From the NCBI GenBank assembly GCA_019347795.1, contig JAHWKS010000475.1, forward strand, positions 1-5,294: DNA of 5,294 nucleotides, read 5' to 3'. Positions 1 through 4,935 of this stretch are shown here, one piece after another (position 1 is the stretch's first letter; each line of letters begins with the position of its first letter). The stretch comes from Planctomycetota bacterium. GTDB lineage: Bacteria; Planctomycetota; Planctomycetia; Pirellulales; Pirellulaceae. The notes beneath the pieces are model-generated. The model saw only the letters and a list, made by a program, of their open reading frames with translations, was not told where the DNA came from and searched no databases. The position numbers were made by a program, and so were the translations under genes.

Positions 1-252
1 GTCTTCTACCATGACGACCAGCAGCGCGAGCTGGCTGAGCGCTACAAGCAAGAGCTGGACGCCTCCGGCGCCTTCCCGGCGCCGATCGTCACCGAGATCT
101 CTCCCTTCACCGAGTTCTTCCCCGCCGAGGACTATCACCAGCGATACTACGAGCTGAATCCCGACCAGATGTACTGCCGGTTCGTGATCGGTCCCAAGCT
201 GGAGAAGTTCGAGAAGGTGTTTAAGGATAAGCTGAAGGATTCGGGCCGATAA
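1..252 (+). CDS. msrA: Peptide methionine sulfoxide reductase MsrA, C-terminal part (5' end outside window)
   Basis: MsrA reduces the S-epimer of methionine sulfoxide in proteins and free methionine, repairing oxidative damage. Only the last 83 residues are here, read in frame 1 from base 1 to the TAA at 250-252. The family is recognised from YHDDQQRELAE, then APIVTEISPF and FFPAEDYHQRYY near residues 28-50, the strongly conserved C-terminal region of MsrA. The tail MYCRFVIGPKLEKF at about residues 57-70 is also typical. Cys59 of the fragment lies where many MsrA proteins carry a resolving cysteine. The catalytic N-terminal GCFW motif would lie upstream, outside the window. No MsrB domain follows, because the protein stops soon after the MsrA core. 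The gene converges on the minus-strand cluster to its right. Codon use is GC-rich (about 86% GC at third positions by hand count) and does not look foreign. Confidence 0.93.
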   Translation, partial: VFYHDDQQRELAERYKQELDASGAFPAPIVTEISPFTEFFPAEDYHQRYYELNPDQMYCRFVIGPKLEKFEKVFKDKLKDSGR

Positions 253-301
253 CCACGCCGCGGCCGCGCAACACGGAACGTGCTTTGTCGCGCGGCGCAA
301 C

Positions 302-320
302 CCGACGCGCGGCGCGTCGG
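302..320. repeat. Perfect 9-bp inverted repeat with 1-base centre
   Basis: CCGACGCGC (302-310) is followed by one G and then its exact reverse complement GCGCGTCGG (312-320). As RNA it would fold into a very stable GC hairpin with a small loop. It begins 50 bases past the msrA stop. With no U-tract, it could be a stabilising 3' hairpin, a factor-dependent termination aid, or a protein site. The sequence alone does not decide between these. Confidence 0.55.
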
Positions 321-343
321 CCTGAGCCCACTACCCCGACCGG

Positions 344-372
344 GCCTTGGCGCCGAGCTGCAACGCCAAGGC
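344..372. repeat. Perfect 9-bp stem with 11-base loop, possible bidirectional 3'-end hairpin
   Basis: GCCTTGGCG (344-352) pairs exactly with CGCCAAGGC (364-372) across an 11-base loop. On the + strand it is followed by GAATCCCCTCTT, which is only mildly pyrimidine-rich. It may mark the end of the msrA transcript, but it is not a canonical intrinsic terminator. Confidence 0.45.
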
Positions 373-515
373 GAATCCCCTCTTACGGGTTGCATGCTGC
401 AGAATCGCCCAGGAGGCCATATAAACGCATGTACAGTATCGGCCGCCCCGGGGTGCGGGAGACGGCGACGTCGCGTCTACGGGCCTTCTAGAGGCCTTCC
501 TGAGGCTGCCAGCTG

Positions 516-1331
516 TCACTGCTCCAAACACCGCTTCATGTACTCGATGCTCTCGCGGGCCAGCCGTTCGGGGCCGGGGGTGTAGTCGAAAACTTCGACA
601 GAGACCCAGCCTTGGTAGTTGATCTCGCGCAGCGCCTGGAAAATGGGCACGAAATCGACATCGCCCATCCCCGGCCCGCGGCGGTTGGGATCGTTCGCGT
701 GGAAATGCTCCAGATGGGCTGCGTTTTCGCGAATCACGTCCGGAATTGGCTTCGACTCGGTGGACATCGCCTTCACGTCCAGGTGCAATCGCACCTGGGG
801 CGAGCCGATCATCTCCATCAGCCGGACGCCCGGCTCGGCCGTGTTCAGAAAGTTCCCTTCCTGCGGTCCCAAGGGCTCGACCGCCAGCACCACGTCACAC
901 TCCTCAAAAACGGGCAAGGCGCCCTGGATGCAGTCGGAGGCGAGCTGCATCGCCTGGTCGTGATCGACGTTGGGCAAGAGATTCCGCTGCATCGGCGAGC
1001 CGAGCACCAGCACCCGGCCGCCCAAGTCGCGGCACAGCCGGGCCAGCTCCGCCAGATACGTGCTGGTGGTGTTCCGCACCCGATCGTCGGGCGTGGTGAG
1101 GTAATAGCCCTCGGTGTGGGCCAGCAGCCAGTGCAGGCCGACCGTCTCCAGTCCCGCGTCCTCGATTTGCTTCCTCACCTCCGCTCGCCGCTGGGGAGAG
1201 ATGTCGTGGGCGTATTTGGCGATGGTGAACGGGGCGATCTCGATCCCCGTGTAGCCGCACTCGCGGGCGAAGGCGAAGCCGCGCTCCAGCGGCCAGTCCT
1301 GAAACGTCTCGTTGCAGATGGCGAATTTCAT
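516..1331 (-). CDS. Sugar phosphate isomerase/epimerase-like TIM-barrel protein (D-tagatose 3-epimerase/xylose isomerase-like)
   Basis: A 271-residue protein of the xylose-isomerase-like TIM-barrel family, whose members use a divalent metal to isomerise or epimerise sugars. No signal peptide is seen, so it is probably cytoplasmic. Four candidate metal ligands sit at the ends of barrel strands: Glu152 (LAVEPLGP), Asp185 (RLHLDVKAM), His211 (EHFHANDPN) and Glu246 (VSVEVFDY). From memory, these match the ligand set and even the numbering of Pseudomonas D-tagatose 3-epimerase. Glu158 and Arg217 also fall at that enzyme's substrate-site positions, but its His188 is Ala188 here, so the substrate may differ. 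Length is normal for the family. The start was set at ATG 1331 (MKFAICNETF) because the family begins there. The frame extends 20 codons to ATG 1391, but that extension is basic and unlike the family. Neither start has a clear ribosome binding site. The CMD-like gene lies 103 bases upstream on the same strand. The exact substrate cannot be given. Confidence 0.88.
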   Translation of the reverse strand: MKFAICNETFQDWPLERGFAFARECGYTGIEIAPFTIAKYAHDISPQRRAEVRKQIEDAGLETVGLHWLLAHTEGYYLTTPDDRVRNTTSTYLAELARLCRDLGGRVLVLGSPMQRNLLPNVDHDQAMQLASDCIQGALPVFEECDVVLAVEPLGPQEGNFLNTAEPGVRLMEMIGSPQVRLHLDVKAMSTESKPIPDVIRENAAHLEHFHANDPNRRGPGMGDVDFVPIFQALREINYQGWVSVEVFDYTPGPERLARESIEYMKRCLEQ

Positions 1332-1434
1332 AATCGGCCATTGTGGCAGCAATCGACGCCACGGACAAGCAATGTGGCGTCTTCTAATCATCGCGAGCCA
1401 CGACGCCCCTGCCGTGGCTGGTCGGCCGGCGCTG
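1332..1434 (-). other. Intergenic spacer with two successive hairpins upstream of the epimerase gene
   Basis: The 103 bases between the stop of the AhpD-like gene and the epimerase start hold two perfect stems. The first in transcript order is AGCCACG/CGTGGCT (7 bp, 1396-1402 with 1413-1419, 10-base loop). The second is GACGCCAC/GTGGCGTC (8 bp, 1355-1362 with 1374-1381, 11-base loop). The second ends 23 bases before the ATG at 1331. Neither is followed by a U-run. They may protect the upstream message end, attenuate transcription or affect translation. No convincing promoter was recognised. Confidence 0.5.
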
Positions 1435-2757
1435 CTAATCGAGCGGCAGGCCGGCGGCTTCCGTGAAGCGGTCGAACATATTGCCCTGGCAGACGACGTA
1501 AACGATCTCCGCGACCTCGCCGTCTTTATAGTGCTTTCTCAGGCGTGCGATGTCGGCGTCGGAAATCGCGAATGGCCGGGCAGTCAACTTCCGCGCAAAT
1601 GCCAACGCCTCGCAGTCGGCAGGATTGAGTCCCGAGTCTTGGGCGCCGTCGAGTGCAAAGACTTGCTCGTCGTCAAGACCCAGCTGGTTGAGCCGCATCT
1701 TCGCGTCATGCGCGGCGTACCACGCGCGGTTTTCGCGAGCCGTGCACCAGGCGATTTGCGCTTTGAGTATGGGCGAGATTCGCCCCGTCTCCGCGACGGC
1801 CCGAATCGTGGCCACGCTCCGACCGCCCGCGGCGGCGAAGAGGCGCACCCAATTCGGGATCGGCGAGGCAGTTTCCTCCGGCAGCGTCGTTGCCACGGCC
1901 GCGTCGTCCGCCAGCGGCAACCGAGGTCGGCGCGTGCGGCATTTGATCCACGTCGCTTCTACCTGATCTCGCGATTCCAGCACCGGACGCGGCGGGACCG
2001 CCAGCGGCGCCAGTCGCGTGGCTAGCGTCGCGAACGCCGGCGACGTGGGCGTGTTCAGTTCCGCCTCGTGGCCGCCGAAGCGATCGTCCTGGGGAATGCC
2101 CAGCGAATCGGTCCAACGATTGGTCGAGTTGTAACCGGCTACAGTCTGTACGATCTCCAGAATCTGCTCCTGGCGCCAGTGCGGGCGGAGGGCGTCGATG
2201 TCGGCGTCCTCGATTGTGTGGGGCGCCACAGTCAGCTTGTACGTCAGCTCCATCGCCGTCCGCTCGCGGTCGGAATAGGCGCTCCAATCCCCATCGAGGG
2301 CTGCGATCTGTTCGTCGCTGAGACCGGCGTTCTTCAGCTTCAACTCCTGGTGCCCCAGGCAGTAGTGGCAATTGTTGGCCCGCGACACAACCCAGAACAG
2401 CCACACCTTGAAGACTCCGTCTACGGCGCCGGAACTGTCGAGGTAACGGCGCTGCCCGGCGGGACGCTCCCCGCGGCTAGAGCGGCTGCGGTAGGCGCTC
2501 CACGCTTCCGGCAGGTACAGGCTGCGCATGCGGCCGTTGTTGACGGAGAACCGGCCGCCGGCGATTTCCTCCGGCGAGAGCGGCAGCAGCGGCAAGCGCG
2601 GCTGCCGGAGCTTCAGCGCTTCCAGCGCGGTCTTCATTTCGGGCCGCGTGCGGGGGATGATTTTCGGCTCGTCCGACGCCGCGTCCTCGGCCGGGAGCCG
2701 GACAGCGCCCGTCGCCAACAAGATGAACAACGTCAACCGGAGAATGGATTTCGTCAT
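1435..2757 (-). CDS. Exported protein with two carboxymuconolactone decarboxylase/AhpD-like domains, second lacking its cysteines
   Basis: A 440-residue protein with an N-terminal signal peptide: basic MTKSILR, a hydrophobic stretch LTLFILLATGAV, and a likely cut near residues 20-25. Two related helical domains follow. Domain 1 (about residues 110-225) has Cys130-His-Tyr-Cys133 and His136, the CxxC-xx-H thiol site of AhpD/CMD-fold peroxidase-type proteins. It continues with GLSDEQIAALDGDW, a DRERTAMELTYKLT helix and the closing VQTVAGYNSTNRWTD. Domain 2 (about 300-440) repeats the layout (GLDDEQVFALDG, EALAFARKLT, GEVAEIVYVVCQGNMFDRF). At the matching site it has Arg344 and Tyr347 instead of the cysteines, with only His350 kept. 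It is therefore probably structural or regulatory. Single-domain relatives are about 150-190 residues, so this is a tandem duplication. The start is supported by GGAG (2765-2768 on +) 7 bases upstream. The lipoprotein gene ends 33 bases before it, so cotranscription is likely. A redox or peroxide-linked role in the periplasm is inferred from the fold; the substrate is unknown. Confidence 0.85.
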   Translation of the reverse strand: MTKSILRLTLFILLATGAVRLPAEDAASDEPKIIPRTRPEMKTALEALKLRQPRLPLLPLSPEEIAGGRFSVNNGRMRSLYLPEAWSAYRSRSSRGERPAGQRRYLDSSGAVDGVFKVWLFWVVSRANNCHYCLGHQELKLKNAGLSDEQIAALDGDWSAYSDRERTAMELTYKLTVAPHTIEDADIDALRPHWRQEQILEIVQTVAGYNSTNRWTDSLGIPQDDRFGGHEAELNTPTSPAFATLATRLAPLAVPPRPVLESRDQVEATWIKCRTRRPRLPLADDAAVATTLPEETASPIPNWVRLFAAAGGRSVATIRAVAETGRISPILKAQIAWCTARENRAWYAAHDAKMRLNQLGLDDEQVFALDGAQDSGLNPADCEALAFARKLTARPFAISDADIARLRKHYKDGEVAEIVYVVCQGNMFDRFTEAAGLPLD

Positions 2758-2764
2758 GGGGAAA

Positions 2765-2768
2765 CTCC
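2765..2768 (-). promoter_or_regulatory. Ribosome binding site of the AhpD-like gene
   Basis: GGAG on the minus strand with 7 bases to the ATG at 2757. Together with the signal peptide it fixes the start there. An ATG at 2794 lies in a different frame. Confidence 0.7.
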
Positions 2769-2790
2769 GTACGGTAGAGAGAGGTGAAGT

Positions 2791-3177
2791 TCATTCAGGA
2801 AAGATGGTGATCGCGGGGCTGGTCCCCACGATGTACAGCACGTCGTGCTTGGACCGCGCGCCGGCGCCGTCTTCCAACTCGATTTCGACGGGCGCGTGCA
2901 GATTCGAGCCGTCGATGGTGACGGGCGCCAAGAGGCGATAGCTCACCAACCGCATGCCGGCGCTCCACTCGGGGGCGCCGGCGATAATCGTCGGCGACTG
3001 CTCCCGCAGCGACTCGGGGCGTTCGCCTCGTTTCCATGCTTCCAGAAACGTGGAAAGTGAGGAACGCGCTACCGCTTCATCCAGACTGGGAGCGGCCGGC
3101 GGGCCGCACCCAAACACCAAGACGAGCGACGCCGCCAGCACCAGCCAGCGCCGGCGTGAAAGGTGATAGAGGCTCAT
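2791..3177 (-). CDS. Small lipoprotein of planctomycete type, function unknown
   Basis: A 128-residue predicted lipoprotein. Basic residues RRR at 8-10 precede a hydrophobic stretch WLVLAASLVLVF. A lipobox V-F-G-Cys24 follows, so after signal peptidase II cleavage the protein would begin with a lipidated cysteine and sit on a membrane facing the periplasm. The mature part has a helix with FLEAWKRGERPESL (about 44-57). Then come WSAGMRLVSYRLL, DGSNLHAPVEIEL and VLYIVGTSPAITIFPE, a beta-rich pattern. From memory, this matches an unnamed small planctomycete family often encoded just after DUF1559 genes; I know no function for it. The start at ATG 3177 is favoured because it gives a complete signal peptide, though no strong ribosome binding site precedes it. 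It lies 65 bases after the DUF1559 stop, across a strong hairpin, and 33 bases before the AhpD-like gene. Confidence 0.8.
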   Translation of the reverse strand: MSLYHLSRRRWLVLAASLVLVFGCGPPAAPSLDEAVARSSLSTFLEAWKRGERPESLREQSPTIIAGAPEWSAGMRLVSYRLLAPVTIDGSNLHAPVEIELEDGAGARSKHDVLYIVGTSPAITIFPE

Positions 3178-3207
3178 GCGTTCGAGGTAAACCTGCGAGA
3201 GGGTGTG

Positions 3208-3232
3208 CGGCGCCGGGAGTCAAGCGGCGCCG
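3208..3232 (-). repeat. GC hairpin between the DUF1559 and lipoprotein genes
   Basis: Two copies of the self-complementary octamer CGGCGCCG (3208-3215 and 3225-3232) flank a 9-base loop, giving a perfect 8-bp GC-only stem. In transcript direction it begins 10 bases after the DUF1559 stop codon. It is followed by CACACCCTCTCGC, not a U-run. It could stabilise the upstream message end, cause partial termination, or be a dimer-binding site, since each half is itself a palindrome. Confidence 0.6.
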
Positions 3233-3242
3233 AGTCGGGACC

Positions 3243-4205
3243 TTAGAACTCTCCGACAACCTCTTGCCCGTCGCGCGAGCCCAAAGCGCGCCAGGTCGCC
3301 AGGTCGATGGTTTCGCCGGCGAACCGCACCGATCCGTCGCAGAGCGCCAACATCACGCCGCCGGGGTGATAGCTTCCCGCAGTGGTCGCAATCCGGCCTG
3401 GCGGAAACATGCAGCTTCGGGCGTTGGGGGGCGAAACATGGTAGTACCTCGATGTCGAGTGATATGCATAGATCCAGGGGGCGCCGACGTTGGAATACCC
3501 CTGATTGCTCAGGTCGCTCACATCCACCGCCAGGCAATCGGAGTACGCCTGATCCGGCGTCCCAGGATACGTTCCCGGCCGAAAGGTGTCCGACTCTTCC
3601 GTGCTGATGCCGTTGCTGCCGTCCCCTTTGATCTTCTCGGAGACAAAGGCCGTGTGGCTTGTCCCGTCCCGTACGTCCTTAAAGCCGAGCACCCGGCCGG
3701 GAACAATCACGCCGTTGCACTCGGGCATTCTGAAATTCGGGTTCGACGGGTTGGTCGAGGGCAGTTGAAAGAGCAGGTTGAATCCGCTGTTTCCGTAGTA
3801 GTTGTTCCTGGCGCCGAGGTTCACCGGCAGCCTGTCGGAATCCGAGGGGCAGAGAAAGCCTTCGACCTCGATGTCGCGGGCGAACTGATTTACCGGATCG
3901 TTGTAAGCAACGTTGAAGTCGATCCGGTCGTAGAGCGCCTGCTGCTCGACATACGGAAGCATCCGCGCCAGGAAGGAAATCCGTGTGTTCGTGGACCCGT
4001 AGGGGAAGACCTTGTAGGTATCGTGATAATTGTGCAGGCCCAACGCCAGTTGTTTCAGATTGTTCGAGCACTGGGAGCGGCGAGCCGCCTCGCGCGCGGC
4101 CTGGACCGCCGGGAGCAGCAGGGCGACCAGAATGCCGATGATGGCGATCACCACCAGCAACTCGACCAGCGTGAAACCTCGGGATGATGGATAAGAGCGA
4201 GGCAT
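3243..4205 (-). CDS. DUF1559 domain-containing pseudopilin-like protein
   Basis: A 320-residue protein of the DUF1559 family, which is greatly expanded in planctomycetes. The N-terminus is a type IV pilin/type II secretion prepilin signal. Arg9-Gly10 precedes FTLVE with Glu15 at the +5 position, followed by a hydrophobic helix rich in I, V, L and A to about residue 35. Prepilin peptidase should cut after Gly10. The DUF1559 landmarks follow in order: [20 protein letters not shown] (37-56), [14 protein letters not shown] (57-70), CPSD (119-122), DGTSHT (180-185), HVSPPN (256-261), HPGGV (280-284) and DGSVRF (290-295), then [13 protein letters not shown] at the end. Length is usual for the family. 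The frame is open upstream to 4397, but those 64 residues are basic and unrelated. The ATG at 4205 has GGAG at 4214-4217 and gives a normal prepilin leader. The protein is expected at the envelope; its precise role is not known. It is the first gene of the minus-strand cluster. Confidence 0.95.
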   Translation of the reverse strand: MPRSYPSSRGFTLVELLVVIAIIGILVALLLPAVQAAREAARRSQCSNNLKQLALGLHNYHDTYKVFPYGSTNTRISFLARMLPYVEQQALYDRIDFNVAYNDPVNQFARDIEVEGFLCPSDSDRLPVNLGARNNYYGNSGFNLLFQLPSTNPSNPNFRMPECNGVIVPGRVLGFKDVRDGTSHTAFVSEKIKGDGSNGISTEESDTFRPGTYPGTPDQAYSDCLAVDVSDLSNQGYSNVGAPWIYAYHSTSRYYHVSPPNARSCMFPPGRIATTAGSYHPGGVMLALCDGSVRFAGETIDLATWRALGSRDGQEVVGEF

Positions 4206-4521
4206 GAAGCGTTCTCCAATGCAAGAGGAAAGCCGTGAACCCACGGAAAAAGGAAAGCGCAAAGACGGACTCAGGTTCGCAAACGAGCGGAGAGCGCTAG
4301 AGATCGCTAACGTCGCCGCTCGAGACGATTGCGCGCGAAAGGCGATTTCCACCGGCCGACGGCGGCGCATCCAGGATCGATCGCGCCATACCGCCACAAG
4401 GCGAATCCGCTACGCGGCCTGGCGCCGAATCGAAATCCTTGCCGCACGCCAGTCGAAGAAGACGCGCGCGGTTGGAACTCTGCGCGCAGCAGGCCCGGAC
4501 CGCTCGCGAGTGAGAATCGCG
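4206..4521 (-). other. Intergenic leader region upstream of the DUF1559 gene
   Basis: This 316-base stretch lies between the stop of the right-edge fused frame and the DUF1559 start. I see no gene of its own. It must hold the promoter of the DUF1559 cluster, unless that cluster is read through from upstream, but I could not recognise a sigma-70-type -35/-10 pair with normal spacing. Visible structure: GGAG at 4214-4217, a small hairpin CCGTG/CACGG at 4233-4246 in the untranslated leader, and two short palindromes, CTGCGCGCAG (4480-4489) and CTCGCGAG (4503-4510), just after the upstream stop. None looks like an intrinsic terminator. Confidence 0.5.
4214..4217 (-). promoter_or_regulatory. Ribosome binding site of the DUF1559 gene
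   Basis: GGAG on the minus strand with 8 bases to the ATG at 4205. It decides the start against the longer frame that opens at 4397. Confidence 0.7.
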
Positions 4522-4935
4522 TTACCGCGGAGGGCGAAGAAGGCGGCGCGCAATTGGCGGGAGAAGGAGCGGCGTCTCATCCGGAATCGCCGCGCGAGGA
4601 GGGCGCCGTTCAATTTGTTCGCCCGACAAGATACAGGCGGACGTCTGTTCCCGCTGTTGTGGGGCTGGTGTTGGGGTGGCTAAGGGACCGCTCCCCGAGG
4701 AACATTGGGGACCGCGACACGGCGTGCGCCCGGGACGATCTGGCGCCGCTGGATCGCCGTGGGAGGGCGGCATCGCCTGCTCGCCATTGGCCGAATGCTG
4801 CCGCGCGTCGCCGACGATGAGGTAATCGCCGCATGTGGCGTGGGCCTGCGAAGCGAGTCCCGCCAGCCCACCCGCCACGATCGCGCCGCTCAGAAGCGCA
4901 ATGCATATGCGGCGAGAGGGCGCCAGAGTATGGGA
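4522..4935 (-). other. Small exported Cys/Pro-rich protein module, probably a separate gene whose start is missing
   Basis: The downstream part of the right-edge frame reads as a secreted protein in its own right. Arg-Arg precedes a hydrophobic stretch CIALLSGAIVAGGLAGLA and then SQAHA, a good signal peptidase I site, so the mature protein would begin TCGDYLIVGD. Later come PCRGPQC (Cys188-x4-Cys193 in the numbering of the fused frame), a Pro-rich stretch APQQ and Cys216. From memory, small planctomycete exported proteins share a CGDY start and a PCxGPxC motif, but I know no function. There is no ATG, GTG or TTG in frame between the permease part and the signal peptide. The nearest in-frame rare start is CTG at 4924-4926. 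An out-of-frame ATG at 4904-4906 lies one base away from a frame that would give a normal short signal peptide. The original start was therefore probably lost at the junction or by a small indel. Confidence 0.55.

Larger units (their letters stand above)
253..515. other. Convergent intergenic region, GC-rich with inverted repeats
   Basis: This 263-base stretch separates the stop codons of two converging genes, msrA on + and the epimerase on minus. I see no credible gene in it, because the reading frames that cross it have no family resemblance. It holds two perfect inverted repeats (302-320 and 344-372, listed separately). A weaker hairpin at 482-496 has a 5-bp stem GGCCT/AGGCC around a 5-base loop. 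None has a clear T-run on either strand, so they are not textbook intrinsic terminators. Their place between convergent stops still fits a shared end-of-transcript role. Confidence 0.6.

Noticed and set aside
390..425. TTGCAT (390-395) and TATAAA (420-425) as a sigma-70 promoter
   Set aside because: The gap between them is 24 bases, far from the usual 16-18, and no gene follows downstream on that strand.
429..491. Possible 20-residue peptide (ATG 429 to TAG 491) preceded by AGGAGG at 411-416
   Set aside because: The spacing to the ATG is 12 bases, longer than usual, there is no promoter with sensible spacing, and the peptide has no recognisable features. In high-GC DNA such short frames are common.
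1332..1391. Twenty-codon N-terminal extension of the epimerase from ATG 1391
   Set aside because: The extra residues are basic and tryptophan/arginine-rich, unlike the family, which begins at MKFAICNETF. They also overlap the hairpin 1355-1381, and there is no ribosome binding site for the upstream ATG.
612..1466. Long plus-strand frame opposite the epimerase gene
   Set aside because: Its translation is rich in His, Arg and Gly without any family pattern. It is the antisense shadow of a well-supported minus-strand gene in GC-rich DNA.
3892..3928. Nine-bp inverted repeat ACCGGATCG/CGATCCGGT with a 19-base loop
   Set aside because: It lies wholly inside the DUF1559 coding sequence, in codons for family-consistent residues, so it is most simply chance.
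3036..4187. Long plus-strand frame opposite the DUF1559 gene
   Set aside because: It crosses the lipoprotein and DUF1559 genes on the other strand and shows no domain or motif. It is explained by GC-rich codon positions of the real genes.
4206..4397. Sixty-four-codon N-terminal extension of the DUF1559 gene
   Set aside because: Prepilin-type leaders are short and basic, directly before the G-FTLVE motif. The ATG at 4205 has a good ribosome binding site and gives exactly that. The extension is arginine-rich without family resemblance.
4204..4820. Arginine-rich plus-strand frames at 4204-4683 and 4329-4820
   Set aside because: Composition is dominated by Arg, Ala and Gly with no motif, and they overlap the leader region and the exported-protein module on the other strand. 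No ribosome binding site or homology pattern supports them.
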